Shown one piece after another: positions 18,928 to 28,563 of a DNA stretch of 64,000 nt. A program made the translations under genes and the position numbers. Numbering within the stretch: position 1 is the stretch's first letter; the number at the start of each line of letters is the position of its first letter. The notes under the pieces are model-generated. The model searched no databases, was not told the origin of the DNA, and saw only the letters and a list, made by a program, of their open reading frames with translations. Source of the stretch: Verrucomicrobiales bacterium (GTDB taxonomy: Bacteria; Verrucomicrobiota; Verrucomicrobiia; Verrucomicrobiales; DEV007); contig JARGPH010000002.1 of assembly GCA_029213065.1 (NCBI GenBank), forward strand, positions 211,101-275,100, read 5' to 3'.

Positions 18928-19728
18928 ATGCGCTTCTTCGCCTCCGCTTTAACAATCCTCTCCCTGAGCCTGTTCAGTGGCTGCAACGATTCGTCCTCCA
19001 GTGCGACAGCCCTTTTCAATGGCAAGGATCTCACCGGGTGGCACAAGCAACTGGAGAAAGGCCAGCATGGAACGGGCGGGAACTGGGGAGTGACCGACGA
19101 CGGCCTCCTCTTCGGTGAGCAGGATCCTCCGGGCTCCGGAAATGGCGGACTCCTCCTAACGGATGAGACGTTTTCCCGGTTTCAACTCGAGCTTTCAATC
19201 CGGCCTGACTGGGGACCGGACAGCGGCGTATTTCTCCGAACGGATGAAAAGGGCGGGGGATGGCAGGTCTATGTCGACCACCATGATAACGGAAATGTGG
19301 GCCATCTCAGGCTGGAAACGAAGCCCTACAGCGTGCCCTTCAGTCCTTTCAAATTCTCCCGCATTGCCCCGGAGTCGCCGGAACTGGCGATGACCGTTGA
19401 TGCACGCACGGCGAAGTGGCCGGAAGGTGTTTTCGAGCATTCCTGCACGATGGAAGAGTGGCTCGCTGTCTGGAAAGTCGATGACTGGAACCGTTTGAAA
19501 ATTCGCTGCATCGGCGGCGAGTTACCTATCATCGAGACATGGGTGAATGGGCTCTTTGTCTGCCGCTTCAATGCCGCGACGACCACTCATCCCCAATTTG
19601 ATCGGGAGAAAGCGCTCGAAGTGGTCGAGCCGTCCGGTTCTATCGGGCTGCAGGTCCACGGCGGTAAAAACTGGAAAGCGGGCGACCGGGTTTTCTGGAA
19701 GGATATCGTGATTCGTCCACTTCCGTAA
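18928..19728 (+). CDS. DUF1080 (3-keto-disaccharide hydrolase-like) lipoprotein
   Basis: The N-terminus has a lipobox, LSLFSGC, with lipidation Cys at about residue 19. The DUF1080 domain starts with ALFNGKDLTGWHK, then GNWGVTDDGLLFGEQ, SGVFLRTDEKGGGWQVYVDHH, WNRLKIRCIGGE and a final IGLQVHGG. It has a concanavalin-like beta-sandwich, and characterised members act on 3-keto-glycosides. It probably sits in the outer membrane or periplasm. GFO/IDH/MocA oxidoreductases, which can make or use 3-keto sugars, occur elsewhere in the window, so a shared oxidative sugar route is plausible. Confidence 0.88.
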   Translation: MRFFASALTILSLSLFSGCNDSSSSATALFNGKDLTGWHKQLEKGQHGTGGNWGVTDDGLLFGEQDPPGSGNGGLLLTDETFSRFQLELSIRPDWGPDSGVFLRTDEKGGGWQVYVDHHDNGNVGHLRLETKPYSVPFSPFKFSRIAPESPELAMTVDARTAKWPEGVFEHSCTMEEWLAVWKVDDWNRLKIRCIGGELPIIETWVNGLFVCRFNAATTTHPQFDREKALEVVEPSGSIGLQVHGGKNWKAGDRVFWKDIVIRPLP

Positions 19729-19792
19729 CGAGCCTTTAGAGGGCTGTATTCACCCGTTTCCAGGTCAACGTGACTGGTCCGGGTTTTCCACT

Positions 19793-20665
19793 TCACTCCT
19801 CCTTCAGCTTCTCCGCGAGAGCTTTGGCTTTCGGTTCCCATTCACTGTTTTCAGCCTCACCAAACGCGGTCACCATTCGCCAGGTGCCTTCGAATCCGGC
19901 GGGGACGCTTTCACCATTGAAGCTCTCGAGGTAGTACTTCCGATAGGTTCCGGGGACGTTCCAGATTTTAGAGGTCGTCTTGACTCCCTCAGGGATTTCA
20001 AGAACACGGGAAACGGCAAACTGCTTGCTCACCGGTTCGAATACCGCCGCCCAATGGACGGGCTTGTTGATGTGAAACCCGCGTTCGACATCGTCGATGA
20101 GCGGCTCGCCTTCGGGGGCTTCGCCGTCGTTGCCGGCGAGATAGGCCGAAACGGTCGGAGTCCACGCGTGCATGAAATGGTAAACCAGCTTCAGTGGCGT
20201 TTCCGTTTCGGTTTTCACTGTGACGGTTTCGAAGAGTCTATTATCGCGAAGCTCAATACGGTTTTTGAAGCGGAAACTGCGGATTTTTGACTCGCGGATG
20301 ACCGTGATGGTTTTTCCACTGATTTCGGAAGAAGGAGCTTCAACCTCCTTGCCATCTCGAAGGAAGGTGAGCGATTGGAGTTCCTCAGGTTCGTTTTCAA
20401 AATGCCCGGTTCCGATGAAGCCAATCTCCGGATACATAAACACCGTTCCGTAAGCGCTCCGTTCTGTCGTCATGGCGTTGCCGCGGAAATCGATTCGACC
20501 GGGCGTCCACTGTGTCGCCTGACGCATCAGGACGGTGAGGTCTCCTGATTGCAGCGTAATCGTGGGGAGGTCAGGGCCGAGGTTCGGTTTGTATGGCTCA
20601 GCGGCATTGCCCATCGAGATGAGATTGAGTGCGAGTGAGCAGGTGAGAACAGTGACCTTTTTCAT
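19793..20665 (-). CDS. Secreted hypothetical beta-rich protein
   Basis: The ATG at 20665 is chosen because a clean signal peptide follows (MKKVTVLTCSLALNL ending MGNAAEPY); the frame is open 75 nt further upstream without one. The 290-residue product is beta-strand-rich with GTVFMYPEIGFIGTGHF, KLVYHFMHAWTPTVSAYLAG and YRKYYLESFNGESVPAGFEGTWRM segments. It recalls carbohydrate-binding or mutarotase-like sandwich folds, but I cannot assign a family. It lies downstream of, and on the same strand as, the PHP metallohydrolase gene, about 200 nt away, so an operon is possible. Confidence 0.75.
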   Translation of the reverse strand: MKKVTVLTCSLALNLISMGNAAEPYKPNLGPDLPTITLQSGDLTVLMRQATQWTPGRIDFRGNAMTTERSAYGTVFMYPEIGFIGTGHFENEPEELQSLTFLRDGKEVEAPSSEISGKTITVIRESKIRSFRFKNRIELRDNRLFETVTVKTETETPLKLVYHFMHAWTPTVSAYLAGNDGEAPEGEPLIDDVERGFHINKPVHWAAVFEPVSKQFAVSRVLEIPEGVKTTSKIWNVPGTYRKYYLESFNGESVPAGFEGTWRMVTAFGEAENSEWEPKAKALAEKLKEE

Positions 20666-20869
20666 AAATGGGATCGATGAAGTTAACTTATGCATCCGTG
20701 GAGGCGAAATGCCATCGATGAGGCTTCGGAAATACGTCATGGTGAGGACAAAGTAGCGGGACGAGAATCGTTCCGACGTTGGAGCCTACCGGCCGTAGCA
20801 TCCGCTGCTGAGCGGTGCGGTGGGAGGGAATTCTCCTTCCTCTACTCAAATCTTCGGCTGCTCCTCTCT

Positions 20870-22732
20870 CTACTCGATCCAGAGCGCTTCGCTGATCCCC
20901 ATGACAAACGGCACATACTCGGGTTTGTCGGGTTGATAGGGGGGCATCATCGGCCACCATCCCTCTGCTATCCCGGGTCCGGTCGCAACCGCGCAGAGGA
21001 AATCTCCCGCTTTGGCACCCCAGTCTTTCAGGCTGAGACGGGCTTCATACTTCGTTCCTGCCGACTTCCCAAGTGCCCCGGGCAGCGTAATCGTTCGAAC
21101 TTCCTCGCCGTTGCGAAAGAGCTTAACCGTCTCCGCCTGCGTCCAGGATGGCCCGAGGACTTTGAGCAATGTCTCCTGTGTATTGGAATCGAATTCCAGC
21201 GTCGAAAGCAGTCCGAAGCTGGCCATTGCCTTGCCTGCGAGAAGAGAGTCCACCGCTTCATCGACGTCGATGGCCGTTAGATCGTCATCATTGGTGCGTA
21301 TGTAAGTTCGGGCCTGCCCCGGGATCGCGAAGTTCACAGTGTGGCTGTCACTCGAACCGATAGGGGCAATGGCATGACCGCTTTTGAGCAAAGCAAACCA
21401 GTCCCGCACGAGCTCCATCGGGTCGGTTTGCTGAGCACCGGAATTGATCAACTCCATCGCGTTGGCGCGCAGCTTCCCGCCGCGCAGAAAGGTTCCGGTG
21501 GAGGCATCAAAATTGTCAGGATGCAGTGGTGTGTAAGCCCGGTGGGCATCCCGGCCATGATTGAGAATGCAGATTTGAACGCCGGGGGTGGCGAAGATGT
21601 TGTCGAAAATCTTTGCCCATGGTCGGAGCTTGTGTTCCGCAGGCTTTGCTCCGGGCAGGACAGGGAAGGTGTTGAAATGCCCGAGATGGGTCGTCACCTC
21701 ACAGCCCGGCACGCTCGTCATCCAGCGATCGGCTCCGATGCGCTCCGCCTCGTCGGCATAGTCGACGTGCTTATCATGTCCCGTCGAGACAGGAAGCTCG
21801 ATCCCTTCGCCGGCCACGGAGATGAGGCGTTCTGTCAGGGTGCAGTCGCCATGACGATCAAACTCGAAGGTGTGCAGGTGAGGATCGCAGGCCACCAGCC
21901 CCGGCGTTTCCACTTCCCGCGTCAGGGTGAAATTCAGCTCGATTGGTTCTTTCTGACCGTTCACCTCGATCGTTTCGCGTGCGAGCCCGTATTCGAAACC
22001 CCGACCGCAATAAATCTCGTAGCGTTTCGGAATCACTGCTGTGCCTGCCAGTTGGAAGGTCGCTTTCCCATCGAGTGAATAAACAACGCCTTCGCGCACT
22101 GCGAGTCGATCCGACGATTCAGCCCCAATGAAAACAAGCGCTCTCGAATCCGCATCAATGATCGTGAATCGGCAGGGGAGCGGGTCGTTTTCAGCGGCAT
22201 CCACTGCGGTGAGGCTGATCGAAGTCTCCATCGGAGGGATATCGCGTCGAAAGCCCCGTTTTTTCGCGAGATCGACGGCATTGGATTCGCTCGTGACGGT
22301 TGTGATCTCCCGATGCAGCTTGATGTCTCCCACGAGAATGTCGTCCGGCTTCTCCGAGGTCGTGTTAATCAGGAGCGTGTTGATTCCGGGCTTCAGGGTG
22401 CCGGGTGGAATCAAAAGACCGAATTCGAGATGATTGTGATCGCGGAGCAGTTTTCCGATCTCCGTGTCGTTGAGGCTCACATTCCAGGTTTGTTTGGTGC
22501 TCTTCTGCTGGAGTGTTAGAAGAATGAAGTCATCCGGTGTATCGAGTTCGAATTCAAGACGCAGCTCTTTACCTTCTGCCTTCGCGGGAAAATGTGACCA
22601 TTCACGCGGCTCGGCGTTTCGAAGATGATGAACTTTCGGATCGATACCCACGGCAGGTGCTGCAGAGGCATTGCCGACAACACTCGAAAGAGCGGCGAGG
22701 GCGGTGAAAAGCAAAGTATTGCGAGGTCCCAT
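20870..22732 (-). CDS. Secreted CehA/McbA-type PHP-domain metallohydrolase
   Basis: A signal peptide ends GNASAAP. The first half is beta-rich (TPDDFILLTLQQKST, PGTLKPGINTLLINTT). The PHP domain carries the metal-binding motifs CDPHLHTFEFDRHGD, VSTGHDKHVDY, PGCEVTT, ILNHGRDAH and PIGSSDSHT in the usual order. The family contains phosphoesterases and related hydrolases, and the CehA branch includes carbaryl esterase. The natural substrate here is unknown, probably an extracellular or periplasmic ester. Length of 620 aa includes extra N-terminal sandwich modules. Confidence 0.85.
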   Translation of the reverse strand: MGPRNTLLFTALAALSSVVGNASAAPAVGIDPKVHHLRNAEPREWSHFPAKAEGKELRLEFELDTPDDFILLTLQQKSTKQTWNVSLNDTEIGKLLRDHNHLEFGLLIPPGTLKPGINTLLINTTSEKPDDILVGDIKLHREITTVTSESNAVDLAKKRGFRRDIPPMETSISLTAVDAAENDPLPCRFTIIDADSRALVFIGAESSDRLAVREGVVYSLDGKATFQLAGTAVIPKRYEIYCGRGFEYGLARETIEVNGQKEPIELNFTLTREVETPGLVACDPHLHTFEFDRHGDCTLTERLISVAGEGIELPVSTGHDKHVDYADEAERIGADRWMTSVPGCEVTTHLGHFNTFPVLPGAKPAEHKLRPWAKIFDNIFATPGVQICILNHGRDAHRAYTPLHPDNFDASTGTFLRGGKLRANAMELINSGAQQTDPMELVRDWFALLKSGHAIAPIGSSDSHTVNFAIPGQARTYIRTNDDDLTAIDVDEAVDSLLAGKAMASFGLLSTLEFDSNTQETLLKVLGPSWTQAETVKLFRNGEEVRTITLPGALGKSAGTKYEARLSLKDWGAKAGDFLCAVATGPGIAEGWWPMMPPYQPDKPEYVPFVMGISEALWIE

Positions 22733-22853
22733 GGAAACCAGCGTAGCGGTGAGGCATGACGCTTTTCAATCGCCGACTCGACGTGATCCCGCATCGTCGA
22801 TTTAGAGTGTCATGCTTGATCTTGGCCCGATGAATGGTCATCGTCATGGCATT

Positions 22854-23951
22854 ATGAAATCCTGGGAAAGAAGGCAATTTTTGACGACGGCAGCCGCTGT
22901 CGGGGCATCGAGTTTATACCGTCCCGTCATGGGCGCGGCGAAAGCGGAGCCGATCAAGTATTTACAAATCGGGACGGCTCATGCTCACGCCAACAAGATC
23001 GAAGTGTATAAGGCGAGCCCCGACTGGGACGTTGTCGGGGTGGTGGAGCCCGATCCCTCGCGAGTTGAGGCGGCGAAAGCCTCAAAGCTCTACGGGGATG
23101 TTCCCTTTTTCTCCCTCGAAGACGGACTCGGTATCGAGGGGCTCAAGGTTGTGGGCATTGAAACCGAGGTGAAGGACCTTCTCAGTTATGCCGAAAAGGC
23201 GGTCGATGCGGGATATCACATTCATCTCGACAAACCGGCCGGTGAGTCTTTCTCCCACTTTAAAAGGATCTATGAGAAAGCGGAGCGTCAGAATCTGACA
23301 ATTCAGATGGGTTATATGTATCGCTTTAATCCCGCGGTCGTTTTCATGAGAGACTGCCTGAAAAAGGGCTGGTTGGGTGAGCCCTTCGAGGTTCACACCG
23401 TGATGTCGAAAGTGGTTCCTCCTACGGGTCGTGCCGGTCTTGATGATTACGACGGCGGAATCATGTTTGAGCTGGGATGTCATATCGTCGACCTCACCGT
23501 GGGTATGTTAGGGAAGCCCGATGCGATTAAGGCCTACCCGCGTCGTGTCATCGAGAATGATTCCGATTCGCTGATCGATAACATGATGGCGGTCTATGAG
23601 TATCCCAAAGCGACTGCAACGGTTCGATCCACCGCCGTCGAGGTGGAAGGCTTCGCCCGTCGTCATTTCGTGCTCTGCGGAACCGAAGGGACCTGCCATA
23701 TTCAGCCCCTCGACAAGCCGACGATGCGCCTGGCTCTCTCAAAGCCACAGGATGGATACAAAAAAGGGTATCAGGAACTCGTCTTTTCCCCGCCGGAAGT
23801 CCCCGGGTTCGGTCCCTACAGTCGCTACGTCGGTGACGCAGCCGATCTCGCCAGGATCGTGCGGGGCGAAAAGGAAAGTGACTGGGGAATGGAACACGAT
23901 CTCGCGGTTCAGGATGCGGTTTTGCGCTCGGCAGGGCTCGAGCCGGGATAA
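22854..23951 (+). CDS. Tat-exported GFO/IDH/MocA family oxidoreductase (second)
   Basis: ATG 22854 is preferred over 22812 because the twin-arginine signal ERRQFLTTAAAVGASSL then sits at the N-terminus. The protein has the family's shape: the N-terminal strand YLQIGTAHAHA with a less canonical nucleotide loop, VVGVVEPDPSR, HLDKPAGESFSHFKRI (the EKP motif appears as DKP) and the C-terminal MFELGCHIVDLTVGML. Sugar oxidation/reduction with NAD(P) is expected. The atypical loop lacks GxGxxG, so cofactor binding may differ. A tandem 22-nt repeat fills the entire spacer after it. Confidence 0.87.
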   Translation: MKSWERRQFLTTAAAVGASSLYRPVMGAAKAEPIKYLQIGTAHAHANKIEVYKASPDWDVVGVVEPDPSRVEAAKASKLYGDVPFFSLEDGLGIEGLKVVGIETEVKDLLSYAEKAVDAGYHIHLDKPAGESFSHFKRIYEKAERQNLTIQMGYMYRFNPAVVFMRDCLKKGWLGEPFEVHTVMSKVVPPTGRAGLDDYDGGIMFELGCHIVDLTVGMLGKPDAIKAYPRRVIENDSDSLIDNMMAVYEYPKATATVRSTAVEVEGFARRHFVLCGTEGTCHIQPLDKPTMRLALSKPQDGYKKGYQELVFSPPEVPGFGPYSRYVGDAADLARIVRGEKESDWGMEHDLAVQDAVLRSAGLEPG

Positions 23952-24010
23952 AAGAGGGTTCAGTCAGGGACTCAAGAGGGTTAGGTTATTGACTTAACCC
24001 TGTTCAATTT
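23951..24010 (+). repeat. 22-nt tandem repeat element, copy B, with inverted third unit
   Basis: Two direct 22-nt units (23951-23972 and 23973-23994, CAAGAGGGTTAGG then TTATTGACT) are followed by a partial inverted unit, TAACCCTGTTCAA, at 23995 on. AAGAGGGTTA and TAACCCTGTT can form a 10-bp stem with one mismatch. The element begins on the last base of a stop codon and ends 6 nt before the next ATG. It matches copies at 7341 and 47973. Confidence 0.65.
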
Positions 24011-24016
24011 ATCGTT

Positions 24017-24520
24017 ATGCCAATTTCAAGTATTGCTCAGATTCTACTTCGTCTTTTCGCGCTCCAGTGGTTTGTAGTGGGCCTGACACAGGCCGTCAGC
24101 GTGATCTTGACGATTCAGTCCGAGTACTTCAGGACATCCCATCTCACGCAGGGAGTGCTTTCTCTCGTTGCCGGTATTATCCTCTGGTTTTTAGCACCGC
24201 GACTTTCCGGGATTCTCGCGCGCGGGAACGATGGTGAGGTTAGTCTCAAAGGAATCACCGATCACCAGCTCTATTCGTCCGTATTTCTGGGGCTCGGTTT
24301 GTATTTTACACTTTCGCGGTTTGGAGCGGCCTTTAGTTGGATTCATTTTTTCGCGGCCAATCAGTCCGCCGAACACGGATTCAGCATCAATGAAAGACCT
24401 TCCTACTACGACCTGACGGAAACTGTCATGGCGCTCGGTGCCGGCATTTTCCTGATCGTGACCTGCAAGACCTGGGCGCGAAAGCTGGCGGGGCAGGGAG
24501 GGGAGAAGGGCGCCGTCTGA
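24017..24520 (+). CDS. Hypothetical multi-pass membrane protein
   Basis: A 167-residue protein with about four hydrophobic segments: IAQILLRLFALQWFVVGLTQA, LTQGVLSLVAGIILWFLAP, YSSVFLGLGLYFTLSRFGAAF and VMALGAGIFLIVTCKTW. I do not recognise a family. No ribosome-binding site is visible because the repeat element occupies the region up to 6 nt from ATG 24017; a later start is possible. It stands between an exported oxidoreductase and a molybdoenzyme without clear functional link. Confidence 0.7.
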   Translation: MPISSIAQILLRLFALQWFVVGLTQAVSVILTIQSEYFRTSHLTQGVLSLVAGIILWFLAPRLSGILARGNDGEVSLKGITDHQLYSSVFLGLGLYFTLSRFGAAFSWIHFFAANQSAEHGFSINERPSYYDLTETVMALGAGIFLIVTCKTWARKLAGQGGEKGAV

Positions 24521-24693
24521 CCTTCTTGGGGGCGCCTCTATGGGGCGCAGGGACTGTCTTCTATCTTCCGGGCTGAAAAAGTCTCTGGAAGCCCCTCCAC
24601 CCATTGCAGATTAGCGAACGGCAAGTGCGGGGAATGGTACTAAATAAAAATCCGAGCATTTGAGATTTTCGTCAGGGCAAATAAGGTGCAGCG

Positions 24694-27012
24694 ATGAATC
24701 AACCCTCCAAACCGGATAAGGAAATCCTTGTCCAGCCGCCGGTCGAACACACCGGGATCAAGGTTTCGAAGCCCAAAACGTATGCTGCGGGGCTCGAGGC
24801 TGTGACGTCTTCTTTCAAGCATGTTTTCGGGCTCGCCGGTCTTGTTCGTGGCGCGAAGGGAATGATCCGCTTGAATCAGAAGAACGGGTTTGATTGCCCG
24901 TCCTGTGCCTGGCCGGATCCTGACGATCATCGCGCCAAGTCTGAGTTCTGCGAGAACGGGGCGAAAGCGCTCGCTTCGGAGACGACGAAGCGCCGGGTTG
25001 ATCCTGCTTTCTTTGCGAAGCACTCCGTTGCTGAAATGTCGCAGCAGTCCGATTATTGGATGGAGCAACAGGGGCGTTTGACACATCCCGTGGTTTTGCG
25101 TCCCGGGGCGACCCATTACGAAGCGATCGAATGGGATGAGGCGTTCGCGCTCCTCGCCGAATCGCTCAACGAGTTGGACGATCCCAACGAGGCTGTTTTC
25201 TACACCTCTGGTCGGACCGTGAACGAGAGCGCTTTTCTCTACGGATTGTTTGTCCGGATGTTCGGGACTAACAACCTGCCGGATTGTTCGAATATGTGCC
25301 ACGAGTCGAGCGGGGCTGCGATGACGAAATCAGTGGGAGTAGGCAAGGGAACCGTAACGCTCAAGGACATCGAGACGGCTGAGACACTTCTCGTGGTCGG
25401 GCAGAATCCGGGAACGAATCACCCGCGGATGTTGAGTTCACTTCAAACCGCGGTGCGCGGCGGTGCCGAGGTAATCGCGGTCAATCCGATGAAAGAAGCC
25501 GGCCTGATTGGCTTTGCCCACCCTCAGGAGATGTTGGGGATGATGGGCGTTGCGACTCCGCTGGCGACGCAGTATCTGGGTGTGAAGATCAACGGGGACC
25601 AGGCCCTTTTTCAGGGGCTCAGCAAAGCGGTCCTCGAGCTCGAAGACGAGTCTCCCGGCGAGGTTATTGATCATTCGTTTATCGAAGAGCACACCGCGGG
25701 TTCGGAGGAGTTCATTGCCCATATCAAAACGATCAATTGGGATGAGGTTGAACTTCGGTCAGGGATTTCGATTGAGGAAATCCGGGCGGCGGCTAAAAAT
25801 ATTGTCCGTGGTGAGAAAAAGCTCATCACCTGCTGGGCGATGGGGCTGACCCAGCACCGGAACTCGGTCGCAACCTTGCACGATGTCGTGAACCTGCATC
25901 TTCTTCTCGGGGCGATCGGCCGTCCCGGAGCGGGGCTTTGTCCGGTTCGGGGGCACAGCAATGTTCAGGGTGATCGAACCATGGGGATCTTTGAGAAGAT
26001 GCCGGAAAGCTTCCACGACAGGATCGATTCCGTTTTCCAGTTCAACTCACCGCGTGCGGTCGGCTATGATGTGGTCAATTCGATTCTTGCGATGCACGAG
26101 GGCAAGGCGTCAGTGTTTTTTGCGATGGGCGGTAATTTCCTTCAGGCCTCTCCCGATACTGACTTTACGGCGGAGGCGCTACAGAAATGCAAGGTCACGG
26201 CTCATGTTGCCACGAAGCTCAATCGCGGTCATTTGGTGACCGGTGAGACCGGCTTGATTCTTCCCTGTCTGGGCCGAAGTGAAGCCGACCACGCGGAAAG
26301 CGGTGAGCTTCAGTTCGCGACGGTTGAGAATTCCATGGGAGTGATCCATCAGACGCAGGGCACGCTCGACCCGATTTCGGATCAGCTCCTCAGCGAGATT
26401 GAGATCGTGGCGCGACTTGCCGAGGCGACTCTGGGAGAAAAAGCGACTCTCGATTACAGGCACGCCGCTCGAGATTATGACCGGGTGCGCGATCTTATCG
26501 AAAAGACCATTCCCGGGTTTGAGAACTTCAATGAGCGGGTTCGGGTTCCCGGTGGATTCTATTTGTATAACGGTGCCGCAAACCGCGAGTTCGAAACTGA
26601 ATCCGGAAAAGCCGAGTTCAGCACCGAAGAAATGAGTTCGGTTGATCTGGAAGAGGGCGAGTTGGTTCTCATGACGATTCGAAGCCACGACCAGTTCAAC
26701 ACGACCGTCTACGGGCTTCACGATCGCTACCGCGGGATTCACAATGAGCGACGCATCGTGTTCATGAATACGGAGGACATGGCGGAGCGGGGGATTAAGC
26801 CTCTTCAGAAGGTTACAGTGTCGAATCACTCCGGCGGACGCGACCGCGTTGTCTCAGGGTTCCTCGCGATTCCCTATGAGCTGCCGAGAAGCGCCGTTGC
26901 CGGATATTTTCCGGAGCTCAACGCGCTCGTTCCGATCGATAGCGTCGCTGCAATTTCCAACACACCGACCTCGAAGTCGATTCCGGTTCAGATTGCAGCG
27001 GAAGCCGAGTGA
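24694..27012 (+). CDS. YdeP-like molybdopterin oxidoreductase (FdhF-type alpha subunit)
   Basis: A 772-residue soluble molybdoenzyme. The N-terminus has FDCPSCAWPDP with C68, C71 and C86 placed as in the YdeP branch, likely holding a 4Fe-4S cluster. The Mo-bis-MGD fold follows: SGRTVNESAFLYGLFVRMFG, LPDCSNMCHESSGAAM, VVGQNPGTNHPRML, and the C-terminal molydopterin-binding barrel with RSHDQFNTTVYGLHDRYRGI. In E. coli YdeP is linked to acid resistance, but its substrate is unknown. No signal peptide, partner subunit, or fdhD sulfur-insertion gene is nearby. Confidence 0.88.
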   Translation: MNQPSKPDKEILVQPPVEHTGIKVSKPKTYAAGLEAVTSSFKHVFGLAGLVRGAKGMIRLNQKNGFDCPSCAWPDPDDHRAKSEFCENGAKALASETTKRRVDPAFFAKHSVAEMSQQSDYWMEQQGRLTHPVVLRPGATHYEAIEWDEAFALLAESLNELDDPNEAVFYTSGRTVNESAFLYGLFVRMFGTNNLPDCSNMCHESSGAAMTKSVGVGKGTVTLKDIETAETLLVVGQNPGTNHPRMLSSLQTAVRGGAEVIAVNPMKEAGLIGFAHPQEMLGMMGVATPLATQYLGVKINGDQALFQGLSKAVLELEDESPGEVIDHSFIEEHTAGSEEFIAHIKTINWDEVELRSGISIEEIRAAAKNIVRGEKKLITCWAMGLTQHRNSVATLHDVVNLHLLLGAIGRPGAGLCPVRGHSNVQGDRTMGIFEKMPESFHDRIDSVFQFNSPRAVGYDVVNSILAMHEGKASVFFAMGGNFLQASPDTDFTAEALQKCKVTAHVATKLNRGHLVTGETGLILPCLGRSEADHAESGELQFATVENSMGVIHQTQGTLDPISDQLLSEIEIVARLAEATLGEKATLDYRHAARDYDRVRDLIEKTIPGFENFNERVRVPGGFYLYNGAANREFETESGKAEFSTEEMSSVDLEEGELVLMTIRSHDQFNTTVYGLHDRYRGIHNERRIVFMNTEDMAERGIKPLQKVTVSNHSGGRDRVVSGFLAIPYELPRSAVAGYFPELNALVPIDSVAAISNTPTSKSIPVQIAAEAE

Positions 27013-27045
27013 GAAAGCCGGTTTCTAAAGCTTGGCTCTTTTCGC

Positions 27046-28431
27046 TCACTCGCCAATTCGTCCCACGAGTTGACTCGGGACGCGCTCCAGTCCCTGCTCG
27101 TGCTTATCCGCGAGTTCCTGAAGTGACTGGATGACTTCAGGATTCTCACTCGCGACATCCCACTGCTCGCCGGGATCGAGTCCAAGGTGGTAGAGGAGAG
27201 GTGGATTGTGGACTTCCGCCTTCTTCTGCCCGATATAGCTTGTTTTCGTTTTGAAGTGGGCCTTGAACTGGCCTTTTCTCACTGCGAAGAGTTGCTCGCC
27301 GTGATAGTAGAACATCTCGTCGCGGGGGGCGGTTTTGGTTTCCCCTTTGAGGAAGGCGGAAAGATCGTAGCCGTCGAAGGTGCGATCATCGGGAAGGGTG
27401 CCTCCTGCGAGACTGACAAAGGTGGGGAGAAGGTCGAGGGTCGCTCCCATTTCGTGGACGATTTGCGGCTGAATCGTTCCGGGCCACGCCATGATCGTGG
27501 GCTCACGCATGCCGCCCTCCCAGGTGGAGCCTTTTCCGTCACGCAGCATCCCGGCAGTTCCGCCGTGGTGCTTGAACTTCAGCCAGGGGCCGTTGTCGGA
27601 GGTGAAGACGACGAGGGTTTCCTCGCTGACTCCGGCGGCGTCGAGGGCCTTTCTCACTTCGCCGACGGACCAGTCGATTTCTTCGATGACATCGCCGTAG
27701 ATGCCGGCGGTGGAGGTGTCTTTGAAGGCATCACTGCGGAAGAGCGGGATGTGAGGGAGATTGTGGGCGAGGTAGATGAAAAAGGGCTCGTCGCCGAACT
27801 CGTTGATCTTTTTGACGGCTTCTTCGGTGAATCGGCGCGTGATCGTGGTTTGGTCGGCAGGACGCTCTACGATTTCCGCGTTACGCATCAGAGGCACGTT
27901 GTAGAGTGAGAAGTCCCCTTTATCAGCCAGTTCGAAGTGGCTCTCCCTGCGGGTCATGTCCATGTCATTGGAGTAGGGGATTCCGAAGTAGCTCTCGAAT
28001 CCGTGACTGGTGGGAAGGTATTCGGGAAGGTGACCGAGATGCCATTTCCCGACCGCGGCGGTTCGGTAGCCCTCTTTCTTCAAGGCTGAGGCGATCGTCA
28101 CTTCAGTAGTGGGGAGTCCACCGGATGAATCGGGGAAGAGGACACGTCGGGTGTCGGAGCACATCCCGTTTCGCACAGGGAGCCTCCCGGTGAGGAGTCC
28201 CGCCCGGCTCGGGGTGCAGACGCAAGCGGCGACGTAAAAGTTGGTCCACTTTTGCCCCTCGGTTGCCATTTTGTCGAGGTTGGGCGTTTTGATCGTCGGG
28301 TGTCCGAAGGAGGATAGATCGCCGTACCCCATGTCGTCGCAGAAAATAACGACAAAATTGGGCTTGTCGGCGCTGACCGAAATCGAGACGGCTGCAAACA
28401 GGACAACGAGAGAAAAGAGAGCGGCTTTCAT
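27046..28431 (-). CDS. Secreted sulfatase (second)
   Basis: Start at ATG 28431 gives the signal peptide MKAALFSLVVLFAAVSISVS. The metal Asp pair lies in FCDDMGYGD (32-33), the formylglycine Cys72 in VCTPSRAGLLTGRLPVRNGM, with AAVGKWHLGHLPEYLP and FTSDNGPWL completing the site. It is a 461-residue type I sulfatase of the arylsulfatase/N-acetylgalactosamine-sulfatase type, acting outside the cytoplasm. It is divergent from the NagB-fusion gene across a 132-nt spacer, hinting at use of sulfated amino sugars; that is inference. Confidence 0.93.
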   Translation of the reverse strand: MKAALFSLVVLFAAVSISVSADKPNFVVIFCDDMGYGDLSSFGHPTIKTPNLDKMATEGQKWTNFYVAACVCTPSRAGLLTGRLPVRNGMCSDTRRVLFPDSSGGLPTTEVTIASALKKEGYRTAAVGKWHLGHLPEYLPTSHGFESYFGIPYSNDMDMTRRESHFELADKGDFSLYNVPLMRNAEIVERPADQTTITRRFTEEAVKKINEFGDEPFFIYLAHNLPHIPLFRSDAFKDTSTAGIYGDVIEEIDWSVGEVRKALDAAGVSEETLVVFTSDNGPWLKFKHHGGTAGMLRDGKGSTWEGGMREPTIMAWPGTIQPQIVHEMGATLDLLPTFVSLAGGTLPDDRTFDGYDLSAFLKGETKTAPRDEMFYYHGEQLFAVRKGQFKAHFKTKTSYIGQKKAEVHNPPLLYHLGLDPGEQWDVASENPEVIQSLQELADKHEQGLERVPSQLVGRIGE

Positions 28432-28563
28432 GAGGTGGGGAGTGTCTCCATCGGGGTGCTTTTTGGCAATGGATTTTGCAGACATCATCCCGCAATACGT
28501 GACGGGTCAGCGACTCGGGAACTATTGACACGTCCCCCGCCTCAGGAGAGCATAAGCCACGCT

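Noticed and set aside
27013..27045. Bidirectional terminator between the YdeP-like gene and the sulfatase
   Set aside because: Only four to six weak pairs including wobbles.
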